A stretch of DNA of 42,621 nt, from contig CALLKY010000087.1 of assembly GCA_938083135.1 (NCBI GenBank), positions 1 through 42,621 on the forward strand, in the 5' to 3' direction. The notes beneath the pieces are model-generated. The model did no database searches. It was given only the letters and a program-made list of their open reading frames with translations, and had not been told where the DNA came from. Shown here piece by piece: positions 8,020 to 17,675 of the stretch. This DNA comes from an uncultured Alphaproteobacteria bacterium. Its GTDB lineage: Bacteria > Pseudomonadota > Alphaproteobacteria > Bin95. Position 1 is the stretch's first letter. The number at the start of each line of letters is the position of its first letter. The position numbers and the translations under genes were made by a program.

Positions 8020-8691
8020 CTATGCCGCCAAAACTTCAATCAAGAAGTCCGAAAGCTCATCTGCGCGGTGATGAATGTGGCTTTCGCCATCATCACCCGG
8101 CTGCGCCCCAGGCCGATCATTGCGGAGCCACACTGTGCGCATGCCAAGATCAGAAGCAGGCTTCAAATTCTTCGCAGTGTCTTCGAACATGACCGCGCGC
8201 TTAGGATCAACGTCATGTCGCTTCAGGAATGTGTCATATGAAGCTTGGTGCGGCTTCGGCATATAATCCGCATCCGCAATATCAAACATATCCTCGAAAT
8301 GATGCGTGATACCAAGTCGGCCAAGCACATTCGCTGCATGAAGTCGCGTGGCATTGGTATAAATTACTTTTCGCCCAGGCAGAGCGGCTAAGGCTTGGTC
8401 CAGCGGCACATCATGGTGCATTTCCGACAGATCAAGCTCGTGGCAATAGGGTAGGAATTTCTCGGGATCCATCTGATGGTGATCCATCAGGCCGCGCAGG
8501 GTCGTGCCATATTCTTCGAAATAGAACTGTCGGCGCCTGTCAGCCTCGACCAGATCAACGCCAAACTCCGCCATGATGAACTCCTGCATACGAACATGCA
8601 TTTGCGGCATCAGGTCTGAGCGGCGCGGGTTGTAGAGGGTGTTGTCGAGATCAAACACCCATACGTCTATTTCAGTGGTTTTTATCGGCAT
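8020..8691 (-). CDS. HAD-superfamily pyrimidine 5'-nucleotidase-like hydrolase
   Basis: A 223-residue HAD phosphatase. The nucleophile motif DLDNTLY is at residues 14-20 (D14, D16), the threonine motif is in YTNAT, and the lysine/acid motifs are KP and FEDTAKN. The sequence resembles the bacterial pyrimidine 5'-nucleotidase group (relatives of yeast SDT1), which dephosphorylates nucleoside monophosphates. I chose the ATG at 8691. The open frame runs on to 9384, but that part is antisense to the HDAC-like gene. The gene is divergent from that gene across 90 bases. Confidence 0.82.
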   Translation of the reverse strand: MPIKTTEIDVWVFDLDNTLYNPRRSDLMPQMHVRMQEFIMAEFGVDLVEADRRRQFYFEEYGTTLRGLMDHHQMDPEKFLPYCHELDLSEMHHDVPLDQALAALPGRKVIYTNATRLHAANVLGRLGITHHFEDMFDIADADYMPKPHQASYDTFLKRHDVDPKRAVMFEDTAKNLKPASDLGMRTVWLRNDRPGAQPGDDGESHIHHRADELSDFLIEVLAA

Positions 8692-8781
8692 AAAACAGGA
8701 TATAGCCGCCCCTGCCCGCCGTTGCCAGCCCAGATGTCGATGCCTACGATACGGACTGAACACGAACATAGGATTTGCCCC

Positions 8782-9813
8782 ATGCTGGTCGTGCATGACG
8801 ACGCCCATCTGCAACATCAACCGGCTGAAATTATCAGCCGCGGACGCCACGTTCCCCATGTGGAAATCGCGCGCCGAGCTGAAGAACTTTTGGCAGCGGC
8901 CACGGCTGGCGGCCATGACCTGCAGGCACCCACAGCCCACGGCATGGCACCCATTGAGGCCATCCATGACAAAGAATATTTGGCGTTCCTGGAGTCCGCA
9001 TGGACGCGCTGGCAAGCCTTGCCTGACCCAACGCCATATGTGCACCCTTACGCACAACCAAACCGCAGGATGACCGGCAAGCCAACCAGCATCATGGGGC
9101 AGGCTGGGTATTACATGGCCACAAATTCCGCCCCCATTGCTGAAGGCACATGGGGTGCTGCCAAAGTTTCCGCCGATATCGCCCTGACGGCCGCAGACGC
9201 CGTTATGGCTGGCGCTTCCGAAGCTTATGCGCTTTGCCGCCCACCCGGGCATCATGCGTTTCAAGATCTGGCGGGCGGGTTCTGCTATCTGAATAATGTC
9301 GCCATCGCCGCGCAGCATATGCGCGGCAAATGGGACAAGCTGGCGATCCTGGATATCGACGTTCACCACGGTAACGGCACCCAAGGTATTTTCTATGACC
9401 GGGGCGATGTGCTGTTTGCATCACTCCACGGCGATCCGTCAGACTATTTCCCATTCTTCGCAGGCTACAAAGACGAGACCGGCGAAGGCGCTGGTGCTGG
9501 AAAAACGGCCAATTTTCCAATGGCTCAAAACAGCGGTGACGACGTGTTCATGGCCTCCCTGGATAAGGCCTTCGACGCTATCCAGGCGCATAGGCCCGGT
9601 GCGCTTTTAGTCAGCCTTGGGTTTGATGCTTATGAGCATGACCCGATTGGTTATCTGAAAGTGACAACCGTTGGGTTTGGCAAAGTCGCTGAGCGCATCG
9701 CGGGGCTTGGCCTGCCGACATTGCTGGTGCAGGAAGGCGGCTATAATTGCGAAGGGCTTGGCCCGAACCTAAGGTCATTCTTCGCTGGATTCTCGGCGGG
9801 TCGGGCGAAGTAG
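8782..9813 (+). CDS. histone deacetylase-family protein, acetylpolyamine amidohydrolase-like
   Basis: A 343-residue zinc amidohydrolase of the arginase/deacetylase fold. Visible motifs are RPPGHHA (H157, H158, the catalytic pair), DIDVHHGNGT with zinc ligands D193 and H195, and GFDAYEHD with the third ligand D282. A tyrosine in GGYN near 322 is the usual transition-state residue. Bacterial members deacetylate acetylpolyamines or other small amides. The ATG at 8782 has AGGA nine bases upstream; the in-frame ATG at 8722 is possible but adds 20 unconserved residues. An acyl-CoA dehydrogenase gene follows 10 bases later, so the two are probably co-transcribed. Confidence 0.88.
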   Translation: MLVVHDDAHLQHQPAEIISRGRHVPHVEIARRAEELLAAATAGGHDLQAPTAHGMAPIEAIHDKEYLAFLESAWTRWQALPDPTPYVHPYAQPNRRMTGKPTSIMGQAGYYMATNSAPIAEGTWGAAKVSADIALTAADAVMAGASEAYALCRPPGHHAFQDLAGGFCYLNNVAIAAQHMRGKWDKLAILDIDVHHGNGTQGIFYDRGDVLFASLHGDPSDYFPFFAGYKDETGEGAGAGKTANFPMAQNSGDDVFMASLDKAFDAIQAHRPGALLVSLGFDAYEHDPIGYLKVTTVGFGKVAERIAGLGLPTLLVQEGGYNCEGLGPNLRSFFAGFSAGRAK

Positions 9814-9823
9814 GAGCAAACCC

Positions 9824-10987
9824 ATGTCATACATATTCCGCTTTGATCCCATTCAGTTACCGCCTGAAGCTGAAGCGCTAAGGCAGGAAGTACGCAGCTT
9901 CCTACGTGCGGAAATAGATGCCGGGACATTCACACCTGGTTCTGGCGACATGGCTTCCAATTTCAATCCGGAATTCAGCCGGAAGATTGGCGCTAAAGGC
10001 TGGATCGGGCTGACATGGCCAAAGGAATATGGCGGTCATGGGCGCAGCCAGATCGAGCGTTATGTGCTGACAGAGGAATTTTTGGCCCATGGCGCACCCG
10101 TTCGCGCGCACTGGGTTGCGGATAGGCAATCTGGACCCGTCTTGCTGAAGTTTGGGACAGAGCCAGTCAAGCGGAAGCTGATCCCGGAGATCGTGCGTGG
10201 CGAGACCTATTTCTGTATAGGCCTATCGGAACCAAACTCCGGCTCAGACCTGTTTGCGGCCTCAACGCGCGCAAAGAAGGTAGATGGCGGCTACAAGGTT
10301 ACGGGCACGAAGATTTGGACATCGAACGCCCATCGCACCCATTACATGATTGGCCTGATCCGCACGTCCCAGCCAACAGAAGACAACCGCCGCCATGGCC
10401 TGACGCAGTTCCTAATCAAAATGGACACGCCGGGCATCACCGTGCGCCCAATCATCAACCTTGCCGGCCATCATGACTTCAACGAGGTTCACTTCGACGA
10501 CGCCTTCGTACCAGATGAACATGTCATTGGGCGGCCAGATGAAGCCTGGAAACAGGCGACAGATGAGCTTGCCTATGAACGCTCAGGCCCAGACCGTTGG
10601 CTTGAAACCATCTTTGCGCTGAATGCTGGCATTCGTGTTTCAGGCCCAAATCCGGACGACCGGACCGCCGAAACCATTGGCCGGGATGTCGCGCATTTAA
10701 TGACGCTCCGCCGCATGTCAGCTTCGGTTGCTGGCATGTTGCAGGCAGGTGAAACGCCCATGACAGAGGCTGCGGTCGTCAAAGACCTTGGCACCAATTG
10801 GGAGCAGGCCCTTCCGAACCGCATGCGCCTGATAGCACCCGACGGCGTGCGCGCGCCCTCACCGAATGACTCGGCTTATGAGGAGGTGATGCGTTACGCG
10901 ACGCACATCGCCCCAAAACTTACCATCCAAGGCGGTACCCGCGAGGTGCTACGCGGCATCATCGCTCGCGGCCTTGGACTTAGATAA
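9824..10987 (+). CDS. acyl-CoA dehydrogenase family protein
   Basis: A flavoprotein of 387 residues, the standard length. The N-terminal helical domain is followed by SEPNSGSDL (about residues 135-143) and KIWTSNAH (163-170), the two FAD/substrate signatures. E252 in AYERSG is a candidate catalytic base at the position used by the isovaleryl-CoA and long-chain enzymes. The C-terminal part IQGGTREVLRGIIAR is the flavin-binding tail. It should oxidise an acyl-CoA to an enoyl-CoA and pass electrons to ETF. TAGGAG precedes the ATG. An SMP-30 gene follows after 12 bases. Specificity is unknown. Confidence 0.88.
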   Translation: MSYIFRFDPIQLPPEAEALRQEVRSFLRAEIDAGTFTPGSGDMASNFNPEFSRKIGAKGWIGLTWPKEYGGHGRSQIERYVLTEEFLAHGAPVRAHWVADRQSGPVLLKFGTEPVKRKLIPEIVRGETYFCIGLSEPNSGSDLFAASTRAKKVDGGYKVTGTKIWTSNAHRTHYMIGLIRTSQPTEDNRRHGLTQFLIKMDTPGITVRPIINLAGHHDFNEVHFDDAFVPDEHVIGRPDEAWKQATDELAYERSGPDRWLETIFALNAGIRVSGPNPDDRTAETIGRDVAHLMTLRRMSASVAGMLQAGETPMTEAAVVKDLGTNWEQALPNRMRLIAPDGVRAPSPNDSAYEEVMRYATHIAPKLTIQGGTREVLRGIIARGLGLR

Positions 10988-10999
10988 GGACCAGATGAA

Positions 11000-11938
11000 A
11001 TGGCAACGCTCGACACTCCAAAGCTGACAACAATGGCGACCGGCCTCCGTTTTCCCGAAGGGCCAATCGCCATGCCAGATGGCTCTGTCATTCTGGTTGA
11101 GATCGAGCGGCAAACGCTGTCCCGCGTTATGCCGGATGGCAAGATTGAGGTCGTCGCAAAAATTCCTGGCGGCCCGAATGGCGCTGCTCTTGGCCCTGAT
11201 GGCGCGATTTACATTTGCAATAATGGCGGGTTTGAATTCCATAAGGACGATAGCGGCATCCGCCCAGTGCGCCAGGCCTATAGCTACAAAGGCGGATCAA
11301 TTGACCGGGTGGACTTGCAATCAGGCGCTGTCAAAACGCTCTACACTCACTGCGGCGACAACAAGCTTTGCGGCCCGAATGACATCGTGTTTGACCGCCA
11401 GGGCGGCATGTATTTCAGCGATCTTGGCAAGACGCGGGACCGGGACTGGGATCGCTCCGGCCTCTACTACGCATCAATTGATGGCAGCCATATCGCTGAA
11501 GTCGCTTTCCCACTAATCACGGCGAATGGCGTCGGCCTTTCACCAGATGAGAAGACCGTTTATGCGGCAGAAACCCAAACAGGCCGCCTCTGGGCGTTCG
11601 ACATTGAAAGCCCGGGGAAGATCAAGCCGCGCGCATGGCCATCACCCCATGGCGGCTGGCTGGTTGGTGGCACGACAGGCTTCCGGAATTTCGACAGCTT
11701 GGCAGTGGATGCAGTTGGAAACATCTGCGTCGCAACATTGATGGACGGCGGCATCACCGTGATCGCGCCAGACAGGTCCAACGTCGACCATGTGCCGATG
11801 CCTGATCCCTACACCACCAATATTTGCTTCGGTGGTGCTGGCATGAAAACGGCGTTCATCACCCTTTCGCTTGGTGGAACGCTCGTTTCATGCCCCTGGC
11901 CAAAGGCTGGCCTGCCGCTGAATTTCCTCAATACCTGA
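11000..11938 (+). CDS. SMP-30/gluconolactonase family beta-propeller hydrolase
   Basis: A 312-residue six-bladed propeller lactonase. The metal-binding acid is E20 (RFPEGP), the conserved CGPNDIVFD lies near residues 129-137, and DSLAVDA lies near 233-239. Family members hydrolyse sugar lactones, so a sugar-acid route together with the enolase-superfamily gene 2.6 kb downstream is possible. AAGGA at 10987-10991 precedes two overlapping ATGs; only the one at 11000 is in frame. The stop is seven bases from the stop of the convergent RraA-like gene. Confidence 0.85.
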   Translation: MATLDTPKLTTMATGLRFPEGPIAMPDGSVILVEIERQTLSRVMPDGKIEVVAKIPGGPNGAALGPDGAIYICNNGGFEFHKDDSGIRPVRQAYSYKGGSIDRVDLQSGAVKTLYTHCGDNKLCGPNDIVFDRQGGMYFSDLGKTRDRDWDRSGLYYASIDGSHIAEVAFPLITANGVGLSPDEKTVYAAETQTGRLWAFDIESPGKIKPRAWPSPHGGWLVGGTTGFRNFDSLAVDAVGNICVATLMDGGITVIAPDRSNVDHVPMPDPYTTNICFGGAGMKTAFITLSLGGTLVSCPWPKAGLPLNFLNT

Positions 11939-11945
11939 GGCAGAT

Positions 11946-12623
11946 TTAGTCCTCGAAGCTGCAGCCTAGGCGTTTTAAGCTTGCATCGACCCAGGCGCGG
12001 TCCGCCTTGCCAGCGTCGATGTCTGCAAACTGCTGAATTTCAGCCGCATTCTTTGCTTCGGTGGCCTTCAATATGTCAGCAGCATCCTCTTTTGCCACGC
12101 AAAGGCAGCCGTCCCAATCCCCGATCATGAGATCGCCAGGCCGGATAACCATGCCATCTATGGCAATTTCATAGCCAATTTCACCGGGGCCATCTTTATA
12201 AGGTCCGCGATGGCTGACACCTGCTGCAAAGACCGGCAGGTTCCGCTTCTGGAATGCGTCAAGATCCCGGATGGCACCATCCAGCACAAAGCCCGCAACG
12301 CCACGCGATATTGCGAGGGAGAGCATGATTTCCCCCATAAGCGAATTGGTGAGGTCTCCGCCGCCATCGCACACAATCACATCGCCGGGATCAGCCATAT
12401 CGATGGCCTTATGTAGCATCAAATTATCGCCAGGGCGTGTCTTCACCGTAAGCGCTGGGCCAGAAAGTTGGCCAGACGCATGCATTGGCCGAAGCCGAGA
12501 GCCACCTGCTGTCATGCGGGACATGCTGTCTGATACGTTCGCGACCGGCATATGTTGATACTGCGCGACCAAATCAGCTGAAACTTTATCTGTGTTTTTG
12601 CGGACACGAAAACCAATGGGCAT
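11946..12623 (-). CDS. RraA-like protein (HMG/CHA aldolase or dimethylmenaquinone methyltransferase family)
   Basis: A 225-residue RraA-fold protein. The motif with R119-D120 (DGAIRD) and the acidic GDVIVCDGGGD at 80-90 form the metal and oxaloacetate/pyruvate site of the class II pyruvate aldolases in this family. Members act as 4-hydroxy-4-methyl-2-oxoglutarate aldolases or oxaloacetate decarboxylases; RNase E regulation applies only to true RraA. In this catabolic setting an aldolase or decarboxylase is more likely. The ATG at 12623 has AGGGGAGAGG (12629-12638) upstream. A longer frame to 12695 would run through a palindromic promoter region, so I reject it. Confidence 0.82.
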   Translation of the reverse strand: MPIGFRVRKNTDKVSADLVAQYQHMPVANVSDSMSRMTAGGSRLRPMHASGQLSGPALTVKTRPGDNLMLHKAIDMADPGDVIVCDGGGDLTNSLMGEIMLSLAISRGVAGFVLDGAIRDLDAFQKRNLPVFAAGVSHRGPYKDGPGEIGYEIAIDGMVIRPGDLMIGDWDGCLCVAKEDAADILKATEAKNAAEIQQFADIDAGKADRAWVDASLKRLGCSFED

Positions 12624-12628
12624 AGCGA

Positions 12629-12638
12629 CCTCTCCCCT
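12629..12638 (-). promoter_or_regulatory. strong ribosome-binding site fixing the RraA-like start
   Basis: On the minus strand AGGGGAGAGG sits five bases before the ATG at 12623. It settles the start against the longer open frame that begins at 12695. Confidence 0.7.
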
Positions 12639-12698
12639 AATGATGCGATTGCCGAAGTCTGCCTGGCAGTCGGCAGAAACGCCAGCTTGCATCATTAG
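12637..12698. promoter_or_regulatory. nested inverted repeats in the divergent rraA-like / TIGR03084-like promoter region
   Basis: An outer perfect 10-base inverted repeat, CTAATGATGC (12637-12646) and its complement (12689-12698), encloses TGCCGA/TCGGCA (12650-12655 and 12670-12675). That pair in turn encloses CTGCC-T-GGCAG (12659-12669). Three nested dyads in a 134-base divergent gap suggest operator sites or a structured leader for the RraA-like mRNA. No regulator gene is nearby. Confidence 0.4.
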
Positions 12699-12757
12699 CG
12701 GCTACCGGGCGACACTTCCATCAACATTGCGCCGACAGCCTATTGATGGAGTTCCCG

Positions 12758-13564
12758 ATGATCGCTGAAGCTAAAGACTTCGAAGCCGAGTGCGCTGCGC
12801 TCGCGACCTTGCTGGCACCATTGAGCGACGCAGATTTCGCCCGTGAGACCGCGTTCAAAGCCTGGACCATTAACGACATCATGTCCCATCTCTATATGGG
12901 CGACACGTCAGCCCGGCAAACGCTGATGGAGCCGGATGCGTATGCAGAGGCCCGCGCAGTTCGCAGGAAGGCGCAGGATGACGGAGAGACCCTACTATCT
13001 TACCAGCGGCGATGGGTTGATGGGTTAGAAGGCCGTGCCCTCGCCGCCGCATGGCGCGTATCATCCAGTAAGACTGCCGCCGCCTATGCTGACGCAGACC
13101 CAAAACGCCGCGTAAAATGGGTTGGGCCTGATATGAGCGCCCGATCCAGCATTACGGCGCGTTTGATGGAGACCTGGTCCCATTCTCAGGCGATCTATGA
13201 CCTTCTAGGTGTAGTTCGGCAGGATCACGACGGCATCCGCGCCATCGCCCATCTTGGTGCCATCACCTATGGCTGGACCTTCCAAAATCGGAACGAAGAC
13301 CCACCCGGCCCGCCGCCGCATATCCGACTGACCGCCCCGTCCGGTGCAATCTGGGAATGGAATGCCGACAAGGCTGCACCCGGCGAACGCGTAGAAGGCC
13401 CTGCTACAGATTTCTGCCAAGTAGTTGCACAAACACGGAATATCCAGGATGTGAACCTAACGATCACCGGTGCGAACGCAAACACATGGATGGCCAAAGC
13501 CCAGTGCTTTGCAGGGCCGCCAAATGACCCGCCAGCGCCCGGTTCTCGCCGGACAGGCGCATAG
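12758..13564 (+). CDS. TIGR03084-like metal-binding protein (DinB/MDMPI fold)
   Basis: A 268-residue protein similar to the TIGR03084 family, with an N-terminal DinB/mycothiol-maleylpyruvate-isomerase-like four-helix domain and a C-terminal sterol-carrier-like part. Metal-ligand histidines are expected in IMSHLYMGD near residue 46 and [11 protein letters not shown] near 144. The biochemical role is unknown; the fold is used by thiol-dependent isomerases. I chose the ATG at 12758 because GGAG (12748-12751) lies six bases upstream. ATG 12746 and TTG 12743 are in frame but poorly placed. An enolase-superfamily gene follows after 49 bases on the same strand. Confidence 0.7.
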   Translation: MIAEAKDFEAECAALATLLAPLSDADFARETAFKAWTINDIMSHLYMGDTSARQTLMEPDAYAEARAVRRKAQDDGETLLSYQRRWVDGLEGRALAAAWRVSSSKTAAAYADADPKRRVKWVGPDMSARSSITARLMETWSHSQAIYDLLGVVRQDHDGIRAIAHLGAITYGWTFQNRNEDPPGPPPHIRLTAPSGAIWEWNADKAAPGERVEGPATDFCQVVAQTRNIQDVNLTITGANANTWMAKAQCFAGPPNDPPAPGSRRTGA

Positions 13565-13613
13565 ACCGACATCGCATCTCGCAGACTTTAGATGTCGCCG
13601 GACAGGACAAACC

Positions 13614-14708
13614 ATGGCTAAAATCGACCATATCGAAACGCGCCTTTTTCATGTGCCGCTTGATGAGCCTCTGGCGGACGCGAAGCATGGCACGCACACG
13701 CATTTTGAGCTGATTACTGCCACCGTTCATTTAGATGATGGCCGGTCTGGCACGGGCTACAGCTATACTGGTGGACGTGGCGGGTTCGCTGTCGCGGCGA
13801 TGATTGAGCATGACCTGGCACCCTTTCTTGTCGGCCAAGAGCCAGACGATGTTGAAGCGCTATATGAGGCGATGCAGTGGCATGTGCATTACGTCGCCCG
13901 TGGCGGAATCGCCTCTTTTGCCATTTCAGCCGTCGACATTGCGCTTTGGGATCTACGCGGACATGCGCGCGGGCAGCCGCTTTACCAAATGGCAGGTGGC
14001 GCTGCACGCACCACGAAGGCGTATTGCGGTGGGATTGACCTGAACTTCACCCAGGAGCGCTTGCTGAAAAATATTCAGGGCTATCTGGACAACGGCTTCA
14101 ACGCGGTCAAAATCAAAGTTGGAAAGCCGGAATTGGATGAGGACGCCCAACGCACTGCCGCCGTCCGTAAGCTTATCGGCCCGGACGTGGCCTTCATGGT
14201 GGACGCCAATTATTCACTCACGGTCGAACAGGCGATACCGGCAGCGCGTGTGTTCATGGAACAAGACATTCTTTGGTTTGAGGAGCCCATTATCCCGGAT
14301 GACTATGCCGGATACGCTGAAATCACTGCCGCGACGGGTTGCCCGCTCGCCATGGGTGAGAATCTGCACACGATCCATGAGTTCGAATATGCCTTCGCCC
14401 AGTCAAACCTATCGTTCATCCAGCCAGATGCCTCAAATTGTGGCGGTATTACTGGATGGCTTCAGGTGGCTGCGCTTGCGAAACGGCACGGCATTCCTGT
14501 GTGCAGTCATGGCATGCAGGAATTGCAAGTCAGCCTCCTGGCCGCACAGCCGCACGCTGGTTGGCTCGAAGTCCACAGCTTCCCGATTAACCGCTATACG
14601 ACACGTCCGTTGGTGGTCGAAAACTGTCTTGCCGTGGCACCGGATGAACCAGGGACAGGCGTGACGTTTGACTGGAGCAGCTTGAACGGGTTCGAGCAGG
14701 CCCGTTAA
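13614..14708 (+). CDS. mandelate racemase/muconate lactonizing enzyme family protein (MR subgroup)
   Basis: A 364-residue enolase-superfamily enzyme with an alpha+beta capping domain and a TIM-like barrel. All key MR-subgroup residues are present: KxK at K166/K168, metal ligands D197, E223 and E249, D272 partner, and H299 in CSHG. This set fits dehydration of an acid sugar or racemisation of a 2-hydroxy acid with Mg2+. The substrate cannot be assigned. The ATG at 13614 has AGGA upstream; the open frame extends to 13470 but overlaps the previous gene. The stop overlaps the stop of the convergent AtuA-like gene by four bases. Confidence 0.85.
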   Translation: MAKIDHIETRLFHVPLDEPLADAKHGTHTHFELITATVHLDDGRSGTGYSYTGGRGGFAVAAMIEHDLAPFLVGQEPDDVEALYEAMQWHVHYVARGGIASFAISAVDIALWDLRGHARGQPLYQMAGGAARTTKAYCGGIDLNFTQERLLKNIQGYLDNGFNAVKIKVGKPELDEDAQRTAAVRKLIGPDVAFMVDANYSLTVEQAIPAARVFMEQDILWFEEPIIPDDYAGYAEITAATGCPLAMGENLHTIHEFEYAFAQSNLSFIQPDASNCGGITGWLQVAALAKRHGIPVCSHGMQELQVSLLAAQPHAGWLEVHSFPINRYTTRPLVVENCLAVAPDEPGTGVTFDWSSLNGFEQAR

Positions 14709-16108
14709 CCAACCAGCTCCGTCGTCACCGGGAAATGGGCTGCCAGATCGTCCACCTCCATCAGGTGATAGGCGTTGAAGCGATATGCAGGGCCAGCGGC
14801 CAGTTCCGGCGGCGTGAACGGGAACGCAATGTTGCCGCTAGTGGAAAGCCGCCCCGGAAACCCGTGATGCAGCAAATATTGTTTTGTTGATTTCGTGACG
14901 GCGAGTGCTCGATCTGTTGTCGGCGCAATCACCTCACCCAGAATGAATATCTCTCGGGGCGGCGTCGCGGGTGGGTCTGGCCAGGGAAAGACGGCATCCA
15001 AGCCATAAGTGCGGAAGGTCAAGTCATAGTCTGGTGCCACGCCTGCGCCACACACCAATTCCTGCACAACCGCTTTCACTTCTTCCAGCAAGGTTTTGAC
15101 ATTCTGGATAAATCGCGGATCCGCTGATCCAGCAAGCAATACTGCCCGTTCGCCCAGATAGCGAGCACCTTCCAGCTTGATTGTTAGCTGCTCAGCAGGC
15201 TGCCAGCGCGCCCCTGCAACGCGGGTCCGCCTATCATCAACTGCAGAATAGGTCGCAGTATCGACCAATGACGCACCCTCCGGCTCCGTAATCCGGTGAG
15301 GGTCCGCTTGCTCATACAGACTATGTGCGGCAACAGACATAGGCGTCGCAGCCCGTGCGGGGTTCATACTTTCCAGAACAAAGCCTTGCTTATCCAGCAC
15401 TGCCAAAATCGGATCACGACCACCTGGGAGGCAGCACAGCGATGCGCATTCGACGATCTTAGCCATATGGACGGTCAGGCCCGTTGGAAAGCCCAGCCAT
15501 TCCGGAATGCAGGCATAAATGCCCGTATCGCAGGCACGACCGGCGATGATGACGTCCGGTTCTGTCTCAAGCGCGCGGATAAACGCTTCTGTTCCTGCCT
15601 GCCCGACCAGGTTTGAGCTGGCGCGGACTTCTTCCACTGTCAGATCCGGTAGAACGCCCATGCCGCGCACGCGCCCCGCCTCAACGGCGGCGCTCACACT
15701 GTTTCTATCCATATCGGAATGAATAACGGCCAGTTTGAAACTCAAGCCATGCTCAGCTGCAATCTCCCGGATCATCGCCAGCGTCGCGTCCAAATGTGCC
15801 GCAGCGCCAGCGGAGCCGGCACTGCCGATGATCAGCGGAATATCATGAGACCGCGCTCCAACCAGCAGCTTTTCCAGATCACGCCGCGTTTGTTCACCGG
15901 CAGTCGCCATTTGGCCGGAGCCTAGGAATGTAGGCCCAATATCAGTGGACCCCATGTCAGCGCCAATCATGTCAGGTTTCCGGGCCAGTGCCGCTGTGAA
16001 CGCTGGCTCTGGAACGCCGTAGCCAAGTTGGCCCGTCGCACCAATCAACTTCAGCGGTTGATCAGGCTTGGCGGCGAAACGTGCGCGCAGGCGGGCGACG
16101 GCGCTCAT
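14705..16108 (-). CDS. AtuA-like protein (DUF1446)
   Basis: A 467-residue member of the DUF1446/AtuA family, named after a gene needed for acyclic terpene utilisation in Pseudomonas; its reaction is not established. The start is typical, with GATGQLGYG near residues 24-32 and [13 protein letters not shown]-like sequence near 50-60. A conserved Gly/Ala-rich segment, [13 protein letters not shown], lies near 95-107. Its ATG overlaps the TGA of the DUF4387 gene (ATGA), so the two are translationally coupled as in other genomes, where they are sometimes fused. It is the last gene of a five-gene operon. Confidence 0.85.
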   Translation of the reverse strand: MSAVARLRARFAAKPDQPLKLIGATGQLGYGVPEPAFTAALARKPDMIGADMGSTDIGPTFLGSGQMATAGEQTRRDLEKLLVGARSHDIPLIIGSAGSAGAAAHLDATLAMIREIAAEHGLSFKLAVIHSDMDRNSVSAAVEAGRVRGMGVLPDLTVEEVRASSNLVGQAGTEAFIRALETEPDVIIAGRACDTGIYACIPEWLGFPTGLTVHMAKIVECASLCCLPGGRDPILAVLDKQGFVLESMNPARAATPMSVAAHSLYEQADPHRITEPEGASLVDTATYSAVDDRRTRVAGARWQPAEQLTIKLEGARYLGERAVLLAGSADPRFIQNVKTLLEEVKAVVQELVCGAGVAPDYDLTFRTYGLDAVFPWPDPPATPPREIFILGEVIAPTTDRALAVTKSTKQYLLHHGFPGRLSTSGNIAFPFTPPELAAGPAYRFNAYHLMEVDDLAAHFPVTTELVG

Positions 16109-16407
16109 ACCTCAATCTCCAACAATGGCGCGTGCTGCTGCGCGCCGTAGACGTCCCGATCTCCCGGTGCACCAGCGGCTTCATGGCGCGGCAATGTAAT
16201 CTTGATGGCACGCGCCGTCGGGTATGGCGTGATAGCAACAGCATTGGCCGAAACACTGTAGATTTTGGCGATAGGTTCAGCCCGCAAACCGGGTGCGGCC
16301 AGACAGCGTTCGTAGTCCGCTTCAGTTTCCAGCATGATATCGAATGTTAGATGCAGAGGGCCTGCATTCTTACTGCGGACGACACGAGCCATTTCCATCA
16401 ATCGCAT
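16105..16407 (-). CDS. DUF4387 family protein
   Basis: A 100-residue protein of the DUF4387 type, a family of unknown function that usually travels with DUF1446. It begins MRLMEMARVVRSKNAGP, has the motif LTFDIM near residues 19-24, and ends in a stretch with little complexity. I chose the ATG at 16407 with GGGAG upstream. The open frame runs on to 16545 but enters the MFS gene antiparallel in sense and lacks similarity there. It overlaps the AtuA-like gene by four bases and follows the MFS gene by 13 bases. Confidence 0.8.
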   Translation of the reverse strand: MRLMEMARVVRSKNAGPLHLTFDIMLETEADYERCLAAPGLRAEPIAKIYSVSANAVAITPYPTARAIKITLPRHEAAGAPGDRDVYGAQQHAPLLEIEV

Positions 16408-16420
16408 GCTTGGCGTCTCC

Positions 16421-17653
16421 CTATCCCGTCTTAACAGTCTCACTTGCAGGTGCGCGCCATGTTTCTTGCGCGGCCACTCCAAATACCATCCCCGCCAGCA
16501 TGATCCCGCCAGCCGCAACGAGCAACGCAATATCGGTGCCCGCATAGTCTGCGATCAGCCCCAGCGATAGCGGACCGACGACATATCCAACATCGCCGAC
16601 CATACGGAATGTGCTCATGGTGGCGGCGTTCATACCGGGCGGTGCGCTGTCTGCCGCATAGGCCGCAGGCGCAGCCCCGCCAATGGCACTCGCGACGCCC
16701 CAGACGACGCAGGCAGCCAGAAATAACGGATACCCGCCTGAAAATGCGAACAGGCACATGGATACGCCGGTGATGATTGTGGTCGGCACAATCACCATTT
16801 TGCGGCCATAGCGGTCCGCTAATGCGCCCGCTGGATAGGCTGCAAGAAGGCCGAGCCCACTGCCAAGCGCCAACCCAAAACCAACCTCACTCAACGACAA
16901 ATTAAGCTTAACCGCACCGATCAATGGGATGAGGCTGAATAGTCCGCCGGTGCGCACCACAGCATTCATTAGTGACACAATGCAGATCAATACATAGCCA
17001 CGCTTTGCCGCGAGCATCCGCAATTGCTGCAAGAATGGCACACGATCCGGGGCCGGTTTACCGTCTCGGTTGGTAGCAAAATCACGGGTCTCACCTACAG
17101 CGAACCAAGCGCAGAGCGCACAGGCCACTCCGGCCACACCATAGGCAGCAAATGGGGCATACAGACCGAAATTATCGGCGATCAGCCCACCCGGAAGTGG
17201 ACCGACGCCCACGGCAAAAATGAACGTGCCTTGGTAGATTGATATAACGCGACCCCGGCGTGCAGGGGTTGTGATGTCTGCCAGGATGATCTGGCCGGTC
17301 GTGATCACAAGCCCAGCGCCTGCCCCAGCGACAAAGCGACCAAGCATGAACTCAGGGTAGCTATCTGCCACTGCGCAGATGACATTACCCAGCGCCGTCA
17401 CAAGACCGCCTAAAGCTAAGCTCGGTCTGCGTCCAAGCCTATCGGACAGCATCCCGGCACACGGCGCGCCAAACAGCCTTGCAAAACCATAGATCGCGAT
17501 GGCCATGCCGATGAGGAACGTCGAAACGCCGAATGATTTCGCATAAAGCGAGATCGTCGGCACGATGGCACCAAAACCAAGCTGATTGATAGCAATCAGC
17601 ACACACATCCATGTCAGAACGCGCCGCTCGCTTAGGTTAGCGGGCGGGGTCAC
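16421..17653 (-). CDS. major facilitator superfamily transporter
   Basis: A 410-residue inner-membrane permease with about 12 hydrophobic segments. The MFS loop signature DRLGRRP lies near residues 71-77 between segments 2 and 3, and a second DRYGRK lies near 282-287 in the other half. The start is a GTG at 17653 with AAGG seven bases before it. It sits inside a catabolic operon between an aminotransferase and DUF4387, so substrate uptake or product efflux for that pathway is likely. The solute is unknown. Confidence 0.88.
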   Translation of the reverse strand: MTPPANLSERRVLTWMCVLIAINQLGFGAIVPTISLYAKSFGVSTFLIGMAIAIYGFARLFGAPCAGMLSDRLGRRPSLALGGLVTALGNVICAVADSYPEFMLGRFVAGAGAGLVITTGQIILADITTPARRGRVISIYQGTFIFAVGVGPLPGGLIADNFGLYAPFAAYGVAGVACALCAWFAVGETRDFATNRDGKPAPDRVPFLQQLRMLAAKRGYVLICIVSLMNAVVRTGGLFSLIPLIGAVKLNLSLSEVGFGLALGSGLGLLAAYPAGALADRYGRKMVIVPTTIITGVSMCLFAFSGGYPLFLAACVVWGVASAIGGAAPAAYAADSAPPGMNAATMSTFRMVGDVGYVVGPLSLGLIADYAGTDIALLVAAGGIMLAGMVFGVAAQETWRAPASETVKTG

Positions 17654-17675
17654 AGGCCAGCCTTTAAGTCAGCGA

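Noticed and set aside
8692-9384. Upstream extension of the HAD hydrolase frame
   Set aside because: It is antisense to the HDAC-like gene; the HAD motif starts right after the ATG at 8691.
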